Shown: positions 1 through 11,671 of the stretch, in pieces
Numbering within the stretch: the stretch's first letter is position 1
Layout: each line of letters starts with the position of its first letter
Assembly: GCF_038396675.1 (NCBI RefSeq)
Contig: NC_088934.1
Coordinates: 4,846,001 to 4,910,000, forward strand
Source of the DNA: Hydra vulgaris
Lineage: Eukaryota; Cnidaria; Hydrozoa; Anthoathecata; Hydridae
Reading direction: 5' to 3'
DNA length: 64,000 nt
Made by a program: the position numbers and the translations under genes
The notes under the pieces: model-generated
Database searches by the model: none
Seen by the model: only the letters and a program-made list of their open reading frames with translations
Told to the model about the DNA's origin: nothing

Positions 1-1635
1 CTGTTATTCTTGTTGACTAGTATTTGTACTTAAATTAAGTCTTAATATCTGACGAAAGAAACGAAATTTGAGCAGTATCATAGTTCAATTATAGGTAGTA
101 TTGCCTATTTTAAGTTAAATAATTAAAATAATTGTTTCAACTTTCTTTATAAAAACGTTTAATTTAATAGTATTATTAATGTATAATTTATAGTATAATA
201 TGTATTTAAATTATATACGTATTAAATATGTATATAGTCATAAATTGTACTTAATTTATGTACTTATTTTATTATATACATGATTATTATTCTTACTTAT
301 TGACTAGTTGTCTCTGACAAGTACGTATAAGTTATTATTCGTACTAGTCAAATTTGTCTAGTCGACTCTGAAAAATAAGAATATTATTCATGTTTATATA
401 TAGGTACACAAATGCTTTACATGAAGAAGTTACACTTGTTTTTTTATTTCATTGTTATGTTAAAAAGTTTAGTTCTGTTTTAAATTTAATATATTATATT
501 ATTATACTTGAAAATAGTTAAAATAGAAGATTATCAGATATACAGACCAAAGTGGATTGCAGCTAAGCAACCTCTTTAGCTACAATCGCAACAAAGCAAC
601 AACCAAACCCACTACGACACTGAAAGAAGCTTGTTTTAAAAAAACAACTTGATGTTGTACCGATGATGATGTAGATGTCGAGCAACAGTTGTTTTCAAGT
701 TGGTGCGACACAGAAAATGAGTTTCCTGTTCAATTCAGATTCTGATGTTTCTGATGAAAACAGTTTGTCATTCAGAGATTGATCACAAATCTGTCATGCA
801 ATATGTTTATCTGGAATAAATAAATTTTTTTTGGAAATACTTGGTCGTTTTGAAGAGGACAAACTAGGCAATTGACTTGGAAATTGCAATATCCTGTTTC
901 AGCTATCTAAAGCAATGTTTTATGAATCATACCAGACTATTAATTAATAATATGTTCATTTATTGTATTTTGCATAAGCTTTTGAGGTGTCTATTCTAGT
1001 GGTTCATTTATAAAACTGTTTTTATATAGAATTGACAGTTTAAGTCTTTTGTAAATGACACATTTAAGTCATTCAAAAATGAAAGTAGCTCGTTTATCAA
1101 AACCACAAAGTGTTTTTGATTTTAATAAAAAATTTAAGTCTTTAGTAAGAAAATTTTTATTAAAAAAAAAGAATTTTATTTTTGATGAAGGATTGTAAAT
1201 CGTGCTATTTAAAAAAGACATGTGTATATTTTTTATGTTTTTAGTGGTTAAAGCTGTACTTTTTTCACTGAAACAACATGTATTTATTTTTTATGTAGTT
1301 GATGTTTTTTTGTAAGCAAATTTAACTTAAGTTAATGTAAATTGTTGTTAGTGCCCTTTAAAGCACTAACAATTAATAATAAAGAAACTTTTTCATTGTA
1401 AGAAGTTTTATTTTTTTTGTATGAAATTTTGTTAGTTATGTGTCTTATGTTTGAAATGTAATAGTTAAATCATTGACTCTCAAATAAGCTTGATATGGTG
1501 TAGTTCAGTTGTAAAACATGGTGAATTTGTAGTATACTTAATATATACAGTATAATTAAATCATTGACTCTCAAATCATATAGTATAGTTAAATCATTGA
1601 CTCTCAAATTATATAAAATATATTTAAACTATTTC
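1..1635. other. AT-rich sequence without a recognisable gene
   Basis: No reading frame here resembles a known family. Around 660-780 an acidic, serine-rich stretch could be a worn transposon ORF, but it is too short and interrupted to call. A 22-bp motif beginning GTTAAATCATTGACTCTCAA occurs three times near 1463-1611 with irregular spacing. Confidence 0.5.
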
Positions 1636-1682
1636 TTTAACTCCGACTCTTACAGTTGAGCTGTTAGAGTCAGAGTTAAAGA
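1636..1682. repeat. Imperfect hairpin, about 20-bp arms
   Basis: CTTTAACTCCGACTCTTAC is mirrored by the near-complement ending AGAGTCAGAGTTAAAG around a short loop. It lies just before the hAT-like coding remnant and could be a leftover transposon end. Confidence 0.5.
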
Positions 1683-1979
1683 AGTTAAGAGAACAAAAGC
1701 ATACGGGGATAAAGAGAAAAGCAGTGAATGAAGACCCACTCTAATGGAATTGTCCTAAAATCGGAACCAGACGTTGTTTCAATGTATTAATTGTTGGAAT
1801 ACCATATGGTCTACTAATTCACACAAGCATGAAATTTGACTAAACTCCCATATTCAAATGATAATTGCAACATGTAATCCAGTGACATTGGAGGATTATG
1901 CAAGTTTTAAAATTTTTGTTAATACCTTGGATTCTAAATTTTCTGCCTGCTTCTTCTAAAACTACTTGCCTACTTAATA

Positions 1980-2970
1980 AAGAGTTTACTGCTTAACGAG
2001 AAAGCTTCGTGACCTCATATCTGAAGGCAGATGCTTCACAATATGCCTTGATGGATGGACTAAAAAAGGTCTTACTGCGTCGTTTTTAGAAATTTTGGTT
2101 TGTTATTTTTCACTGAAAAAAACCAATACTTGTTCTGCTTAATTTGTATCTCGTGAAACATACAGGTGAACAAACTACAAGAACATCCACATACAGGTGA
2201 ACAAACTACAAGAACATCCACATACAGGTGAACAAACTACAAGAACATCCACATACAGGTGAACAAACTACAAGAACATCCACATACAGGTGAACAAACT
2301 ACAAGAACATCCACATACAGGTGAACAAACTACAAGAACATCCACATACAGGTGAACAAACTACAAGAACATCCACATACAGGTGAACAAACTACAAGAA
2401 CATCCACATAAAGGTGAACAAACTTTTGATTGCTTTGAAAAATGCCTGAAGTATTGCAATATTTCCAGAGAAAAAATATTGCTTGTTAATTAGGACAATG
2501 AAGCAAATATGATCAAAGACATTAAATTGTCGAGAAAAAAAGCTGAAACTGAACGTTATTGTACTTGTTTGAATGTTAACGCACTTGTTGAAATAGAAAA
2601 TGAGGTTAATGAAGAGCAGATAACAGATCCGGAAGACTATGAGAACATGAAAAATAGTGAAGTGTGTGAACAAGTTGACTTGATAATTAAAAAAGTGCTC
2701 GGTGACCTTAACATTGATTCACTTGCCAATAGCGAATAGATAATGCTTCAGGGTTTTGTCAATCTTTAAAAACCTTTTGCCAATAAAACTGGTAATCTCT
2801 AGACGAATGCACTTTCTCTATTCAGTGTTATTTCTTTGAACAATTTGGAGATGCTTTATTAAAATGCTTGCAGACTTACGCCGTTGGTTTGCTGTTCTTT
2901 TGCAGCCAAACAATCCTAATTTTAATCCACTACCAAGTGTCGCATTTTGCGTTGAGAATATTGTATAGAA
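1980..2970 (+). pseudogene. hAT-family transposase remnant
   Basis: Three plus-strand pieces in different frames match the order of hAT transposases. Around 2008-2105 is LDGWTKKGLTASFLEI, the region of the first catalytic Asp. Around 2435-2520 is ISREKILLVN followed by DNEANMIK, the VTDNxxNMVK motif; the codon before DNEANM is a stop. Around 2865-2970 is MLADLRRWFAVLLQPNNPNF, like the helical segment before the dimerisation domain. A 31-bp tandem array sits between the first two pieces. One open segment (2509-2739) covers part of the middle. Stops and missing segments mean it cannot encode an active enzyme. Family assignment rests on motif order, not on a database search. Confidence 0.7.
2161..2423. 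repeat. 31-bp tandem array, 8 copies plus a partial
   Basis: The unit starts TACAGGTGAACAAACTACAA and is 31 bp long. Eight virtually identical units run 2161-2408, then a partial unit with one change. The unit is the codon stretch for the HTGE-type segment of the surrounding hAT transposase, so the array arose inside the dead gene. Since 31 is not a multiple of three, it also scrambles the frame. Confidence 0.95.
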
Positions 2971-3251
2971 AATTAAAGCATGAAAATTCAAAAAAGCAAA
3001 TAAATATATAAATAAACAATATATAAAGATTTTCTAAATTGGGAAACTAAAAAACTTTGCAATTATAAACTCTTTCAGTTCTCTGCGACCTTCCCTAAAA
3101 ATTACATCAAATAACCTGTTTTTAATATAAGGATTCACAAATTCATAAAATGTGTTTCCATAATAAAATAAAGCTGTTAAAAATAATTAATTAATGCATA
3201 AAATAATAATAGTAAAAATAATTAAATAAACAAAAAAATAAACAGACACCT

Positions 3252-3534
3252 ACCTAACCTAGTAAGTTTTCATGCATAAATATATTAATAACCTAACTCC
3301 AGCTAATTATTCTTTTAAGTTTGACAAAAACCTAAATGAAAAAACCCATTTTTTAAAAACAAATCAACCAAATTCTTTAAAATTGCCAAGGAAACTAAAT
3401 AAATATACGGAATATTCAACACCATTTCGAAGACCAAAGATATGGAATTCTTTTCAAAAAGATAATATGGTTAAATAATTAAACTCAATTAAGTTTCGAG
3501 CAAAAAAACACATTTTTAACCTTGCAAAATAAAA
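3252..3534 (+). pseudogene. 3' tail of a CR1/jockey-like LINE ORF2
   Basis: The frame starting at 3272 reads MHKYINNLTPANYSFKF and continues to RRPKIWNSFQ. That is the usual tail of CR1/jockey-type reverse transcriptase proteins: a short helix, an NTR-like loop, then GPKxWNSL. Only this extreme C-terminus remains. The AT-rich sequence to about 3800 may be its 3' UTR. Evidence is motif resemblance only. Confidence 0.55.
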
Positions 3535-3868
3535 ACTCAAAAAATTAGTTAATATATTCAACTAAATTTTACTTTTTTGAAATTACTTTTAATCTTTCTA
3601 ATTCTAATGATATTTATCTTTTAATGTATAAATTATTAAATTTTTGTGTGTATGTATAATATATTTATAAATTCTTTGATTATTTAAGTTTGTAAAATAG
3701 TTATTGTGATATATATATTTTTAATTATTAAAATAGTTTACTATCTTATTATACCAGTAATTTAGTTTAATAGGTATATATTTTAGTCGTTTCTTATAGC
3801 TATTAAGGGAGTCTTGATCAGAGTTCAATACATTTTTATCTTTCTTTTGCAGCTAAAGAAGATTTAAA

Positions 3869-4135
3869 GCAGCCGTGGCGCAATGGTAGCGGACTTGCCT
3901 CAGAAACATAAGATCCGTGATTCAAACCCCACGTCTGGGCAAGTTTTGAGACATCGGTTGGAAAGGAGGCGTGAACTTTCTATTAAATGCTCTTCTGCGG
4001 TGGTCAGTGATAAGACCGTAAGGACTTCTTGGGGCACCTAAAAAAACTGCTTAAAAAAAACTTTATAAGGGGCTCTATAAAAAGCTTGTGGTGGTATTGC
4101 ACCTCTCATATACTCTTTGAGTCCCGGTCTGTTTT
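3869..4135 (+). mobile_element. tRNA-derived SINE, copy 1
   Basis: The 5' part is tRNA-like. GTGGCGCAATGGTAGCGG is a good box A region and GTGATTCAAACCCC a box B-like region, about 55 bp apart. A shared non-tRNA body follows (GTGATAAGACCGTAAGGACT, then CTTCTTGGGGCAC), then a T-rich end. Two relatives occur in this window, at 28885-29079 (minus) and 46978-47112 (plus, diverged). It is not a functional tRNA: there is no clean cloverleaf and the body continues far past tRNA length. Confidence 0.8.
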
Positions 4136-4750
4136 TATTTAAAAAATTAATTTAATGAAATGTGCTACGAAGAACTCATTTGTAAATTTATCTAGTACAT
4201 AAACAGCAAAATATATTCTCTGTTTCTTTTCGGGGTCCGTACGTACGTAACAAAATAATATCCGAAAATATTGAAATTAAACCATTAAATAATTCTGCCA
4301 CCTTGAAATAAAATATTAAGCAACTCATTCTCAATAACACAATTTTTTTTTGTAATAAACTTAACAACGAGATTTATACCAAAATGTTTGTGTATCACTA
4401 ACCGTATATTGTTTAACCACTTATGACTATAAATAATTGTAAATTAGGTTTTATTTAACCATTTAAAGAGGTACTCAATGATAAGCCTTCATAGTTTTCA
4501 ACGAGTTTTCTTTACAATAAGATGTATATATTTGAAGAAACATAATTGTTTTTTTATTTTTAAAGAATCACTGTTAGTTTTAATGATAAAAACATTGTTT
4601 ATCAAGTTACGTAATACTTCTTAAAACTTGTAAACGTTATATTACGTTATGTTATGTTGTATATTTCATATATTGCATTTTATTAGCTTTTATTAGATTA
4701 TGGATTTGTAACGTCATGAACTGTAAATATATTAATCTTGTAAAAAAAAA

Positions 4751-4805
<55 letters not shown>

Positions 4806-4825
4806 TTTATATATATATATATATA
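4751..4825. repeat. (TA)n microsatellite
   Basis: A near-pure TA run, broken once by AAATATTT and followed by a short ACACAC run. Confidence 0.98.
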
Positions 4826-4949
4826 GACACACACACAAGTTACAATATATAACATTGTACCAGTCTGAGATGGTTGAACAATGCAAATAGTATAAATAAA
4901 AACGATGCAATTATATAAATGCAAATAAAACAATGCAAATAATATAAAT

Positions 4950-5481
4950 GAAACTTTCAAAGTTACTAAATCATTTAAAAAAGAAAATAAGGTAACAACA
5001 CTAGTGGTGGCAGAGGTAACAACACTAGAGTGGATGAGGAAGGCTTTGTGGTAGAAGAGAACAATTTAGTGCTCCAATACTTAACCTTTTAAATACTTAA
5101 ATAGGAAACAACATTAGTATGCTTTACAAAGTTAGACCAATCTTATCCCAAGATAATTTAAAGCATCTTTTCTTCGATTTCATGTAAGCCTATAATACGA
5201 ATGATAATATAACATGGGAAAGTAGCCATAGATCCATCCTAGTTACACTTTATCGATATCAAAAATATGTTGCAAGAAAAGTTTTTAATAATTATAAATT
5301 CACTTATGCTTACTCAAAACAACTATTTAAGTATTTAAAAGGTTAAGTATTGGAGCACTAAACTGTTCTCTTCTACCACAAAGCCTTCCTCATCCACTCT
5401 AGTGTTGTTACCTCTGCCACCACTAGTGTTGTCAGCGTATTTTCTTTTTTTAAATGATTTAGTAACTTTGAAAGTTTTTTT
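4950..5481. mobile_element. Foldback element with arms of about 150 bp
   Basis: The left arm (about 4950-5096) and right arm (about 5329-5481) are reverse complements with only a few differences, for example an extra short segment near 5437-5442. The spacer is about 230 bp. Each arm, read inward for the left and on the minus strand for the right, stays open and would encode GGRGNNTRVDEEGFVVEE. The arms may therefore be copies of one coding end. No target duplication was identified. Confidence 0.85.
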
Positions 5482-5635
5482 TACTTTTACACGGAAGTGA
5501 ACGGACGAGTTTCTGCAGTGTAGTTGTTTTGAAAATTTAAAAAAAAAAATTTTTTTTTTTTTAAATTGTTTGCAATTATTTAAATAAACAAATATACATA
5601 AGTATATATTTTTAAATAAAGACATATTGGTTAAT

Positions 5636-6415
5636 TATGGCTATTACAACAATACAAAAAATGTTTAAAAAATTTAAGAACGAAATAGACGAAATGATGA
5701 AGGAACATGAAAAAACGTGTTAAACAAATGAAGCGCAAACACGAAAATTATATACGATAGATTAGATAAAGTAGATCTAAAGGTTTATCATCATGCAAAA
5801 CAAATAAATATAATTACATAACTATAATAGAAAAAGACGTAGAAGAAATCAAAAGAAGCTTAAATTTTCACGAACACCTTTTTGAAGAAAAAATTAAGAC
5901 AGCTATTACTTCTCAGGAAAAAAAACGAACATCTCACATCGAAAAGCAAAATCATAATTTCGACTATCTTAAAATAAAAAGTAAACTATGAGAGTTGGAG
6001 GATAGATCTTGCAGAAACAATTTAAGGGTTGACGGGTTAAAAGAAAACGAAGGTGAAACGTGGATTGACAGCGAATTAAAAGTCAGTAAAGTTTTTGAAG
6101 AGCATTCGGGGTTAACAAATATTAGGATTAAAAGAGCTCATAGAACTGGTCAGAGAGATTAAGCAAACCAAGAACAATTGTATTAAAAATGTTAGATTAT
6201 AAATATAAAGTTAAAATTCTAAAAAAAACATCTCAATTAAAAGGTAAAAATATTTATATTAATGAAGATTTTTGTGCCGAAACTGTCACAATTAGATAAG
6301 CTCAACGGGATCAGATGAAAGTTAAACGAGCGGCTGGAAAATATGCATTCATCTCTTGCGATAAGTTGATCATTCGGAATTGGGCTGCGAACAAAAGTAA
6401 AATATTATTTTCGTA
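5636..6415 (+). pseudogene. LINE ORF1 (L1-like RNA-binding protein), broken
   Basis: The likely start is the ATG at 5637 (MAITTIQKMFKKF). Charged, heptad-like sequence suggesting a coiled coil follows. From about 5990 comes ELEDRSCRNNLRVDGLKENE, then KVFEEHSGLTNIRIKRAHRT and IYINEDF. This order matches the RRM and C-terminal domain of CR1/L1-type ORF1 proteins, which bind the element RNA as a chaperone. Several stops (for example near 5720 and 6161) and frame changes break it. ORF2 follows about 115 bp downstream in the same orientation, with a perfect 25-bp hairpin between them. Confidence 0.7.
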
Positions 6416-6466
6416 ACATATTTATATATACTACAATTTTATTTTACTTTCTATATAATTTTGTTA

Positions 6467-6521
6467 GTAAAATTCAAAATAATTAATTAAACTTTGTTTA
6501 ATTAATTATTTTGAATTTTAC
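6467..6521. repeat. Perfect 25-bp hairpin between LINE ORF1 and ORF2
   Basis: Arms 6467-6491 and 6497-6521 are exact reverse complements around a 5-nt loop (CTTTG). The structure ends 9 bp before the ORF2 start codon at 6530. Confidence 0.95.
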
Positions 6522-6529
6522 TTATAAAA

Positions 6530-9250
6530 ATGGAGGCCAAATTTTCATTTAATTTTAATGATGAGAATGCTAGTGATGATAACTATTTTAATGGAAAAAA
6601 ATTTAGAAAGCGAGCATTATTCAATTCCTGAATCTACTCAATATCTCTGTCAGAACAAAAATAACTTTTTTACATTGAATGTAAACATTCGAAGTATTAA
6701 CAAAAATTTAAAAAATCTTAAACTCTTATTGCATCAACCAAACCACGAATTTCAAATAATTTGTATCACGGAAACTTGGCTTAAAACCAAATGGAAAAAA
6801 TTCAAATTTTGAATTAAGTAATTACGTTCACCAACCAGTTCACCATTCAGTTCACCAACCGCGTTTTAACTACGCTGGTGGTGGTGTTTGTATTTTTGTC
6901 CACAAATCAATTAACTATATTTTACGTAATGATCTTAATGTTAATGAAACAGATTGTGAGTCGTTGCGCATAGAAATTATTAATAAAACCACCAAAAATA
7001 TTGTAATTAATTCTATTTATAGACAACCATCTGGTAGTTTAAGAAAATTTAAAACTTATTTAAGCAGTTTTTTAACCAAAACTAGTTTAAAACGGAAACA
7101 TGTTTACTTAGCTTTGCCTCTATATGGCAATTAGCCGGAGGAGGATAAACCACAATACTCATGTTTACTTAGCTGGTAGTTTTAACTTAAATTTGCTTAA
7201 TTATGCTTCAAATAAAAATGTTCAATACTTTTTAGATACTCTAACCGAATATAACCTAATACCAACAATAAATAAGTTAACGAGAATAACTAAGACTACA
7301 TCGTCATTACTTGATAATATAGTTACTAACAATTTTCAAAACTGTCGTTTAGGAACGGGCATAATCAAAACTGATTTAACAGATCACTTTCCAATATTCT
7401 TAATTACTGATAACATTTCCCAAAATAATCCCCCCTCGAACTCTACAATTTTAGCGCGACAGATCAATGAAAACTCCTTATTGTATTTTCGAACTCTTTT
7501 ATCAGAAAATATCGATTTGAATCTTATTTTACAATCCCATGAAGTCAATAATGCACATGAACTATTTTTAGCGCAATTCTGTAAACAGTATGACATAGCA
7601 TTTTCTGTTAAAAAAATAATTATAAAATCCAAGTCTCTTTTAAACCCCTGGATGACCAAGGGACTAATAAAATCGTCTATAAAAAAACAAAAACTTTATG
7701 TTAAATATTTAAGGCATAAAACATATAAAAATGAAAGAAACTACAAAAACTATGAAAACTTATTTGAAAAAACAAAAAAATACTCTTAAAAAATTTATTA
7801 TGCAAAGTTGCTGGAAAAAACCAACGGCGACACTAAAAAAACATGGAATATAATTAAACAAATAATTGGTAAAAATAAATGTGTAAAAAATAATCTCCCC
7901 CAAAAGCTTTTAATTGACGGGGAAATGATTTATGATAAAAAAATAGCTGAAAAACTAAACTTATTTTTTCTAGGGCCGAACTTGGCGAGGAAGATTCCGC
8001 CAAGTACCATAGAGTTTGAATCTTATATTAAACCGTGTAACACTATTATGGAAGAATCTAATTTAAATCTAAGCGAGATAAGAAATGTTTTTAATAGTCT
8101 TAAAAGTAATAAAAGTGCAAGCATTGACAAAATTGAACCGTCATTATTTCATATTTTTGACCTTTCATTAAAACTAGGTGTTGTGTCAAAAAAACTTAAA
8201 GTTGCCGTAATCACTCCAATTTTTAAATCTGGTGACGAAACTAATATTTCCAACTACAGACCTATTTCCGTCTTACCTTGCTTCTCAAAATTGTTGGAAC
8301 GAATTATGTACAACAGACTTTATAACTATTTGATGTTAAACAGTTTGCTGTACAGTAAACAATTTGGGTTTAAAAAAGATAATTCAACTAACCATCCGGT
8401 AATCAAACTGATTAATCACGTATCAGATGCATTCAATAATGACTATTTTACCTTAGGAGTTTTTATTGATCTGTCAAAAGCCTTTGACACTGTTCCATAA
8501 GAAACTTATAAAAAAAACTGGAACTCTATGGAGTAAGAAATAAAAACTTACTTTGGTTTGAAGATTACCTGGCGAACAGGTCTCAATGTATTGTTTATAA
8601 AAAAATTGAAAAAGAAAAACACATTACATGTGGTGTGCCCCAAGGTTCAATCTTAAGACCGTTATTATTTTTATTATATATAAATAATTTGTACTTAGCA
8701 TCAAATATTTTAAATGTTATATTGTTTGCAAACGACTCCAATCTTTTTTATTCCAACGAAAACATAAAAGTTCTCTTTAATATATTTAATGAAGAACTAT
8801 TAAAAATAAACGAGTGGTTTACAAGTAATAGGCTTTCGTTAAATGTAGAAAAAACTAAATTTATTTTGTTCTCCAAACCTAGTAAACGTGATGATGTTCC
8901 TCTAAAATTACCTAATCATTAATTTTTTAGGAGTAATACTAGATGAAAATTTGTCATGGAAACCACATATAAAATACATAGAAAATAAAATCTCAATAAA
9001 TATTTCCATATTATATAAAACTAAACCATATCTTAACACTGCTTCTTTGAAAAAAATATACTTTTCATTTATTCATAGTTTTATCTCTTACTGTAATATT
9101 GTTTGGAGTAGTACTAATTATAGTAAATTAAAAAAAATTTATAGTAAGCAAAAACACGCATGAAGGATTGTATTTAGTGCACACAGAACTTTTCATTGCG
9201 AACCTCTTTTAAGGAAGCTTGTTGCCCTAAATCTAAATATTAATACGCTA
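6530..9250 (+). pseudogene. LINE ORF2: APE endonuclease and reverse transcriptase, CR1-like, broken
   Basis: ORF2 starts at the ATG at 6530 (MEAKFSFNFNDENA) and shifts frame at a run of A near 6594. The endonuclease follows: LNVNIRSINKNLKNLK, ICITETWLKTK, YAGGGVCIFVHKS, then GSFNLNLLNY and LDNIVTNN. Reverse transcriptase spans about 7808-9165: ITPIFKSGDETNISNYRPIS, FGFKKDNSTNHPV, FIDLSKAFDTVP, CGVPQGSILRPLLF and FLGVILDENLSWKPHI. The catalytic FADD motif reads FAND (about 8728-8739). About 20 residues seem missing around 8145-8165. Stops or shifts near 8498, 8922 and 9163, plus a 15-bp direct duplication around 7098-7175, make it inactive. Order and motifs fit CR1/L2-group LINEs. Confidence 0.85.
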
Positions 9251-9252
9251 AT

Positions 9253-9355
9253 GAATAGTGTGCATAGTTACGCCTAATGTTCGTATTGTTAATTACGGTT
9301 CTGCATTCTGTAAAATACACTATTTCTTAGTTTTTAAGTAGTTTCTTGACTTTTT
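9253..9355. repeat. Dispersed direct repeat, copy 1
   Basis: This stretch of about 100 bp, containing CATAGTTACGCCTA and ATTCTGTAAAATACACT, recurs in the same orientation at 10621-10720 with about 90% identity by eye. It directly follows the LINE ORF2 end. Confidence 0.85.
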
Positions 9356-10620
9356 AAGCGCGATTATATGTTCCATGCGGTCTTACGAGTAAGGTCAAGA
9401 AGCGAATTAGAGCTGATGTACTTTTATTTTCAAGAAGAATTGATATTGTTCATTGCTTAAAATAAAAATTTAAATAATCGTTTGTTTGTTGTTGGTTGTT
9501 TTTATTTTTCTAATTTGTATAGCCTGTTTTCATTTTTTAGAAGAAGTTAGAACTAAAATGACTGGTAAAATAGTTTTTTTAGTACAATGTTTTTTTTTTA
9601 GTAAACTGTTTCAGTTTTGTCGTTAGTCTTTTTAGAACATTTTAAGCAAGTATTGTTTTATTTTCTAGAGCAGTTAAGAGGAGCTGATGACTTTTTTAGT
9701 AAGTTCAGTTCATTTTCTTATTTATAGATTATGATTATTTTTTGTAGAAAGAATAATGAGAATAAAATTTTATTTATGTATTTAATATGAAAAGTTAAAT
9801 AAAATAAGACTGTTGTTTGTGGTCACGTAAGTTTATGTACATAAGTTTGCGTTTGTTTCAATCTATTTTATATTTCTCTATATCTATATGTATATTTTAT
9901 ATTCTTAGGAAAAATAATAATGAACAGAAAAATTTGTCAAAAGAATGTTGTGTTATGCTTCATTTTAAGGTATCTGAATATGTATTTATTAGAAAATTTT
10001 AATTTTGTTCTTAAATGGTTTCATCTTTTTCATTACAATGTTGTGAATTGTAATCTGCATTCTTTGTTATATTAAAAATAATTGATGCTAATAAATGTTA
10101 TTTTATAGTTGTTAAAGGTTTGCATATATGTTTATATTATGCTCAAAGTTAAAAAGTTTTTGATAAATACGTGTATGTGTTGATATATGTTATATAGTTG
10201 TTTTATAAATGTGTTTATATAAATGTGTTTTTATAATAGAATGAAATATATTTTATCTAATGTGTACATGATTGTTAAATGTGGTGTTTTTATATGTTAT
10301 ATAACATTAAAAAAAATATTGTTTTTTTGTAGTTAGTACAACTATAAAACATAATATATTTGAGATATAGATCTAGAGCAAAATTCGTCAACCTTACCAG
10401 TCAAACGGTGTTACTGCTTTAGGTCTAAGTGTTGTCTAGCCTTCAATATAACTATTCTGAAAATGCATAACATTATCTTTGATAATTTTTTGTGCAATGT
10501 TGTTACCTTTGGCTTATCTTTATGTTAGTGTCTGTTGTTAAAAATGATTAATAGGTAGTTTCATTACTAGAACTCACTGATTTTGTTTCTTAATATAAAT
10601 AGCACAATGAATATTATTAT
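9356..10620. other. AT-rich spacer between the two direct repeats
   Basis: No protein family is recognisable. The longest open stretch (9817-10002) has no domain and low complexity. Together with the flanking repeats this could be the inside of a short non-autonomous element, but no terminal signatures were found. Confidence 0.4.
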
Positions 10621-10720
10621 TATTAGTGCGCATAGTTACGCCTATTGTTCGTTATTAGTTACGTTTCTGTATTCTGTAAAATACACTGTTTCTTAGTTTT
10701 TAAGTAGTTTCTAGACTTTT
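10621..10720. repeat. Dispersed direct repeat, copy 2
   Basis: Second copy of the 9253-9355 repeat, ending in the same TTCTTAGTTTTTAAGTAGTT segment. Flanks differ from copy 1. Confidence 0.85.
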
Positions 10721-11404
10721 CTTAACCAAGTATTTTCTTAAAGAAGTCACGACCTTTCATGGTACGAGTTCAAAATGTTTAAGTAGACATTAGGTAGATA
10801 ATGTTTAGTAGCTCGAAATGGTAGGTAATATAAAATCTTTTTAAAATTTCATTAAGTTATTAATTTATTGTAATCTTTTTTTAAATTGTACTTTTAAATT
10901 TAAAGCTTCGTGTTATAGATGTTAATATTGAAAATATAGATTAATATAATTTTTAGATGGGGTCTAGCGTTAGAAGATATTTATGTTAGTTTCATGCTTT
11001 CACATGCTTTTAATAATTGGGATAAAAGCCATGATAACACTTTGTTATAAATAAAATTTATCTATAGTATTGTTAAAACCTTTGCTCTTTGAAAAAAATG
11101 TTTCTGGCTTTTTAATAAAGGTATAATAATTCCTCTTGCATGAATGAATTGTGGTTTGGATATAATTGTGTTATTATATGTTTGTTTTTCTATATTTAAT
11201 ATAACATTAATCATTTTCGTACATTTTTATTTAAGTTTAATTGTTTATAATTTATTAAAATTTAGATTATTAGAAAATTCATGTTGCTATTAATCATAAT
11301 CAAGTTGTTGTACAAAGGAAATTGTAGAGGTTTATTTATAAAATATGCTATATATTATAAAGAAAATTTTGGTTTTCATATGTTTTCACTAATAAATAGT
11401 TCAA
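10721..11404. other. AT-rich sequence, nothing recognisable
   Basis: Only short, low-complexity open stretches are present. Confidence 0.4.
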
Positions 11405-11592
11405 TATATATATATATCCTTGGAGTCGCAGTGTCATACCTTGTGTGTTGGGGGGGGGGGGGAGTTTAAAAACCTGCGTTAATAACCTGTTTTGTATTGT
11501 ACATAACGCATTTATAAGTTTTATTATGCGTTTTGCTCAATGTTTTCTCCCAACACATGAACTATGACGCTGTCCGCGACTCCAAGGATATA

Positions 11593-11605
<13 letters not shown>
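11405..11605. mobile_element. Foldback/MITE with CCTTGGAGTCGC termini
   Basis: ATATATCCTTGGAGTCGC at 11412-11429 is mirrored by GCGACTCCAAGGATATAT at 11575-11592. The similarity extends inward through a GTCATA segment to TGTGTTGGGG on the left and CCCAACACATG on the right. A run of about 13 G lies inside the left arm. The outer edges merge into TA repeats, so a TA target site is possible. Confidence 0.75.

Positions 11606-11662
<57 letters not shown>
11588..11662. repeat. (TA)n microsatellite
   Basis: A TA run immediately after the foldback element, followed by a T run and two short TTTCTAATAAAAA-type inverted repeats. Confidence 0.97.

Positions 11663-11671
<9 letters not shown>

Noticed and set aside
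2161..2423. CRISPR-like array
   Set aside because: The copies are contiguous with no unique spacers; it is a tandem repeat inside a hAT remnant in eukaryotic DNA.
3869..3945. Possible tRNA gene
   Set aside because: Box A and box B are present but no stable cloverleaf forms, and the sequence continues into a body shared with two other copies, so it is a SINE.
9253..10720. LTR retrotransposon
   Set aside because: The direct repeats do not start TG and end CA, and no gag-pol, primer-binding site or polypurine tract is visible between them.
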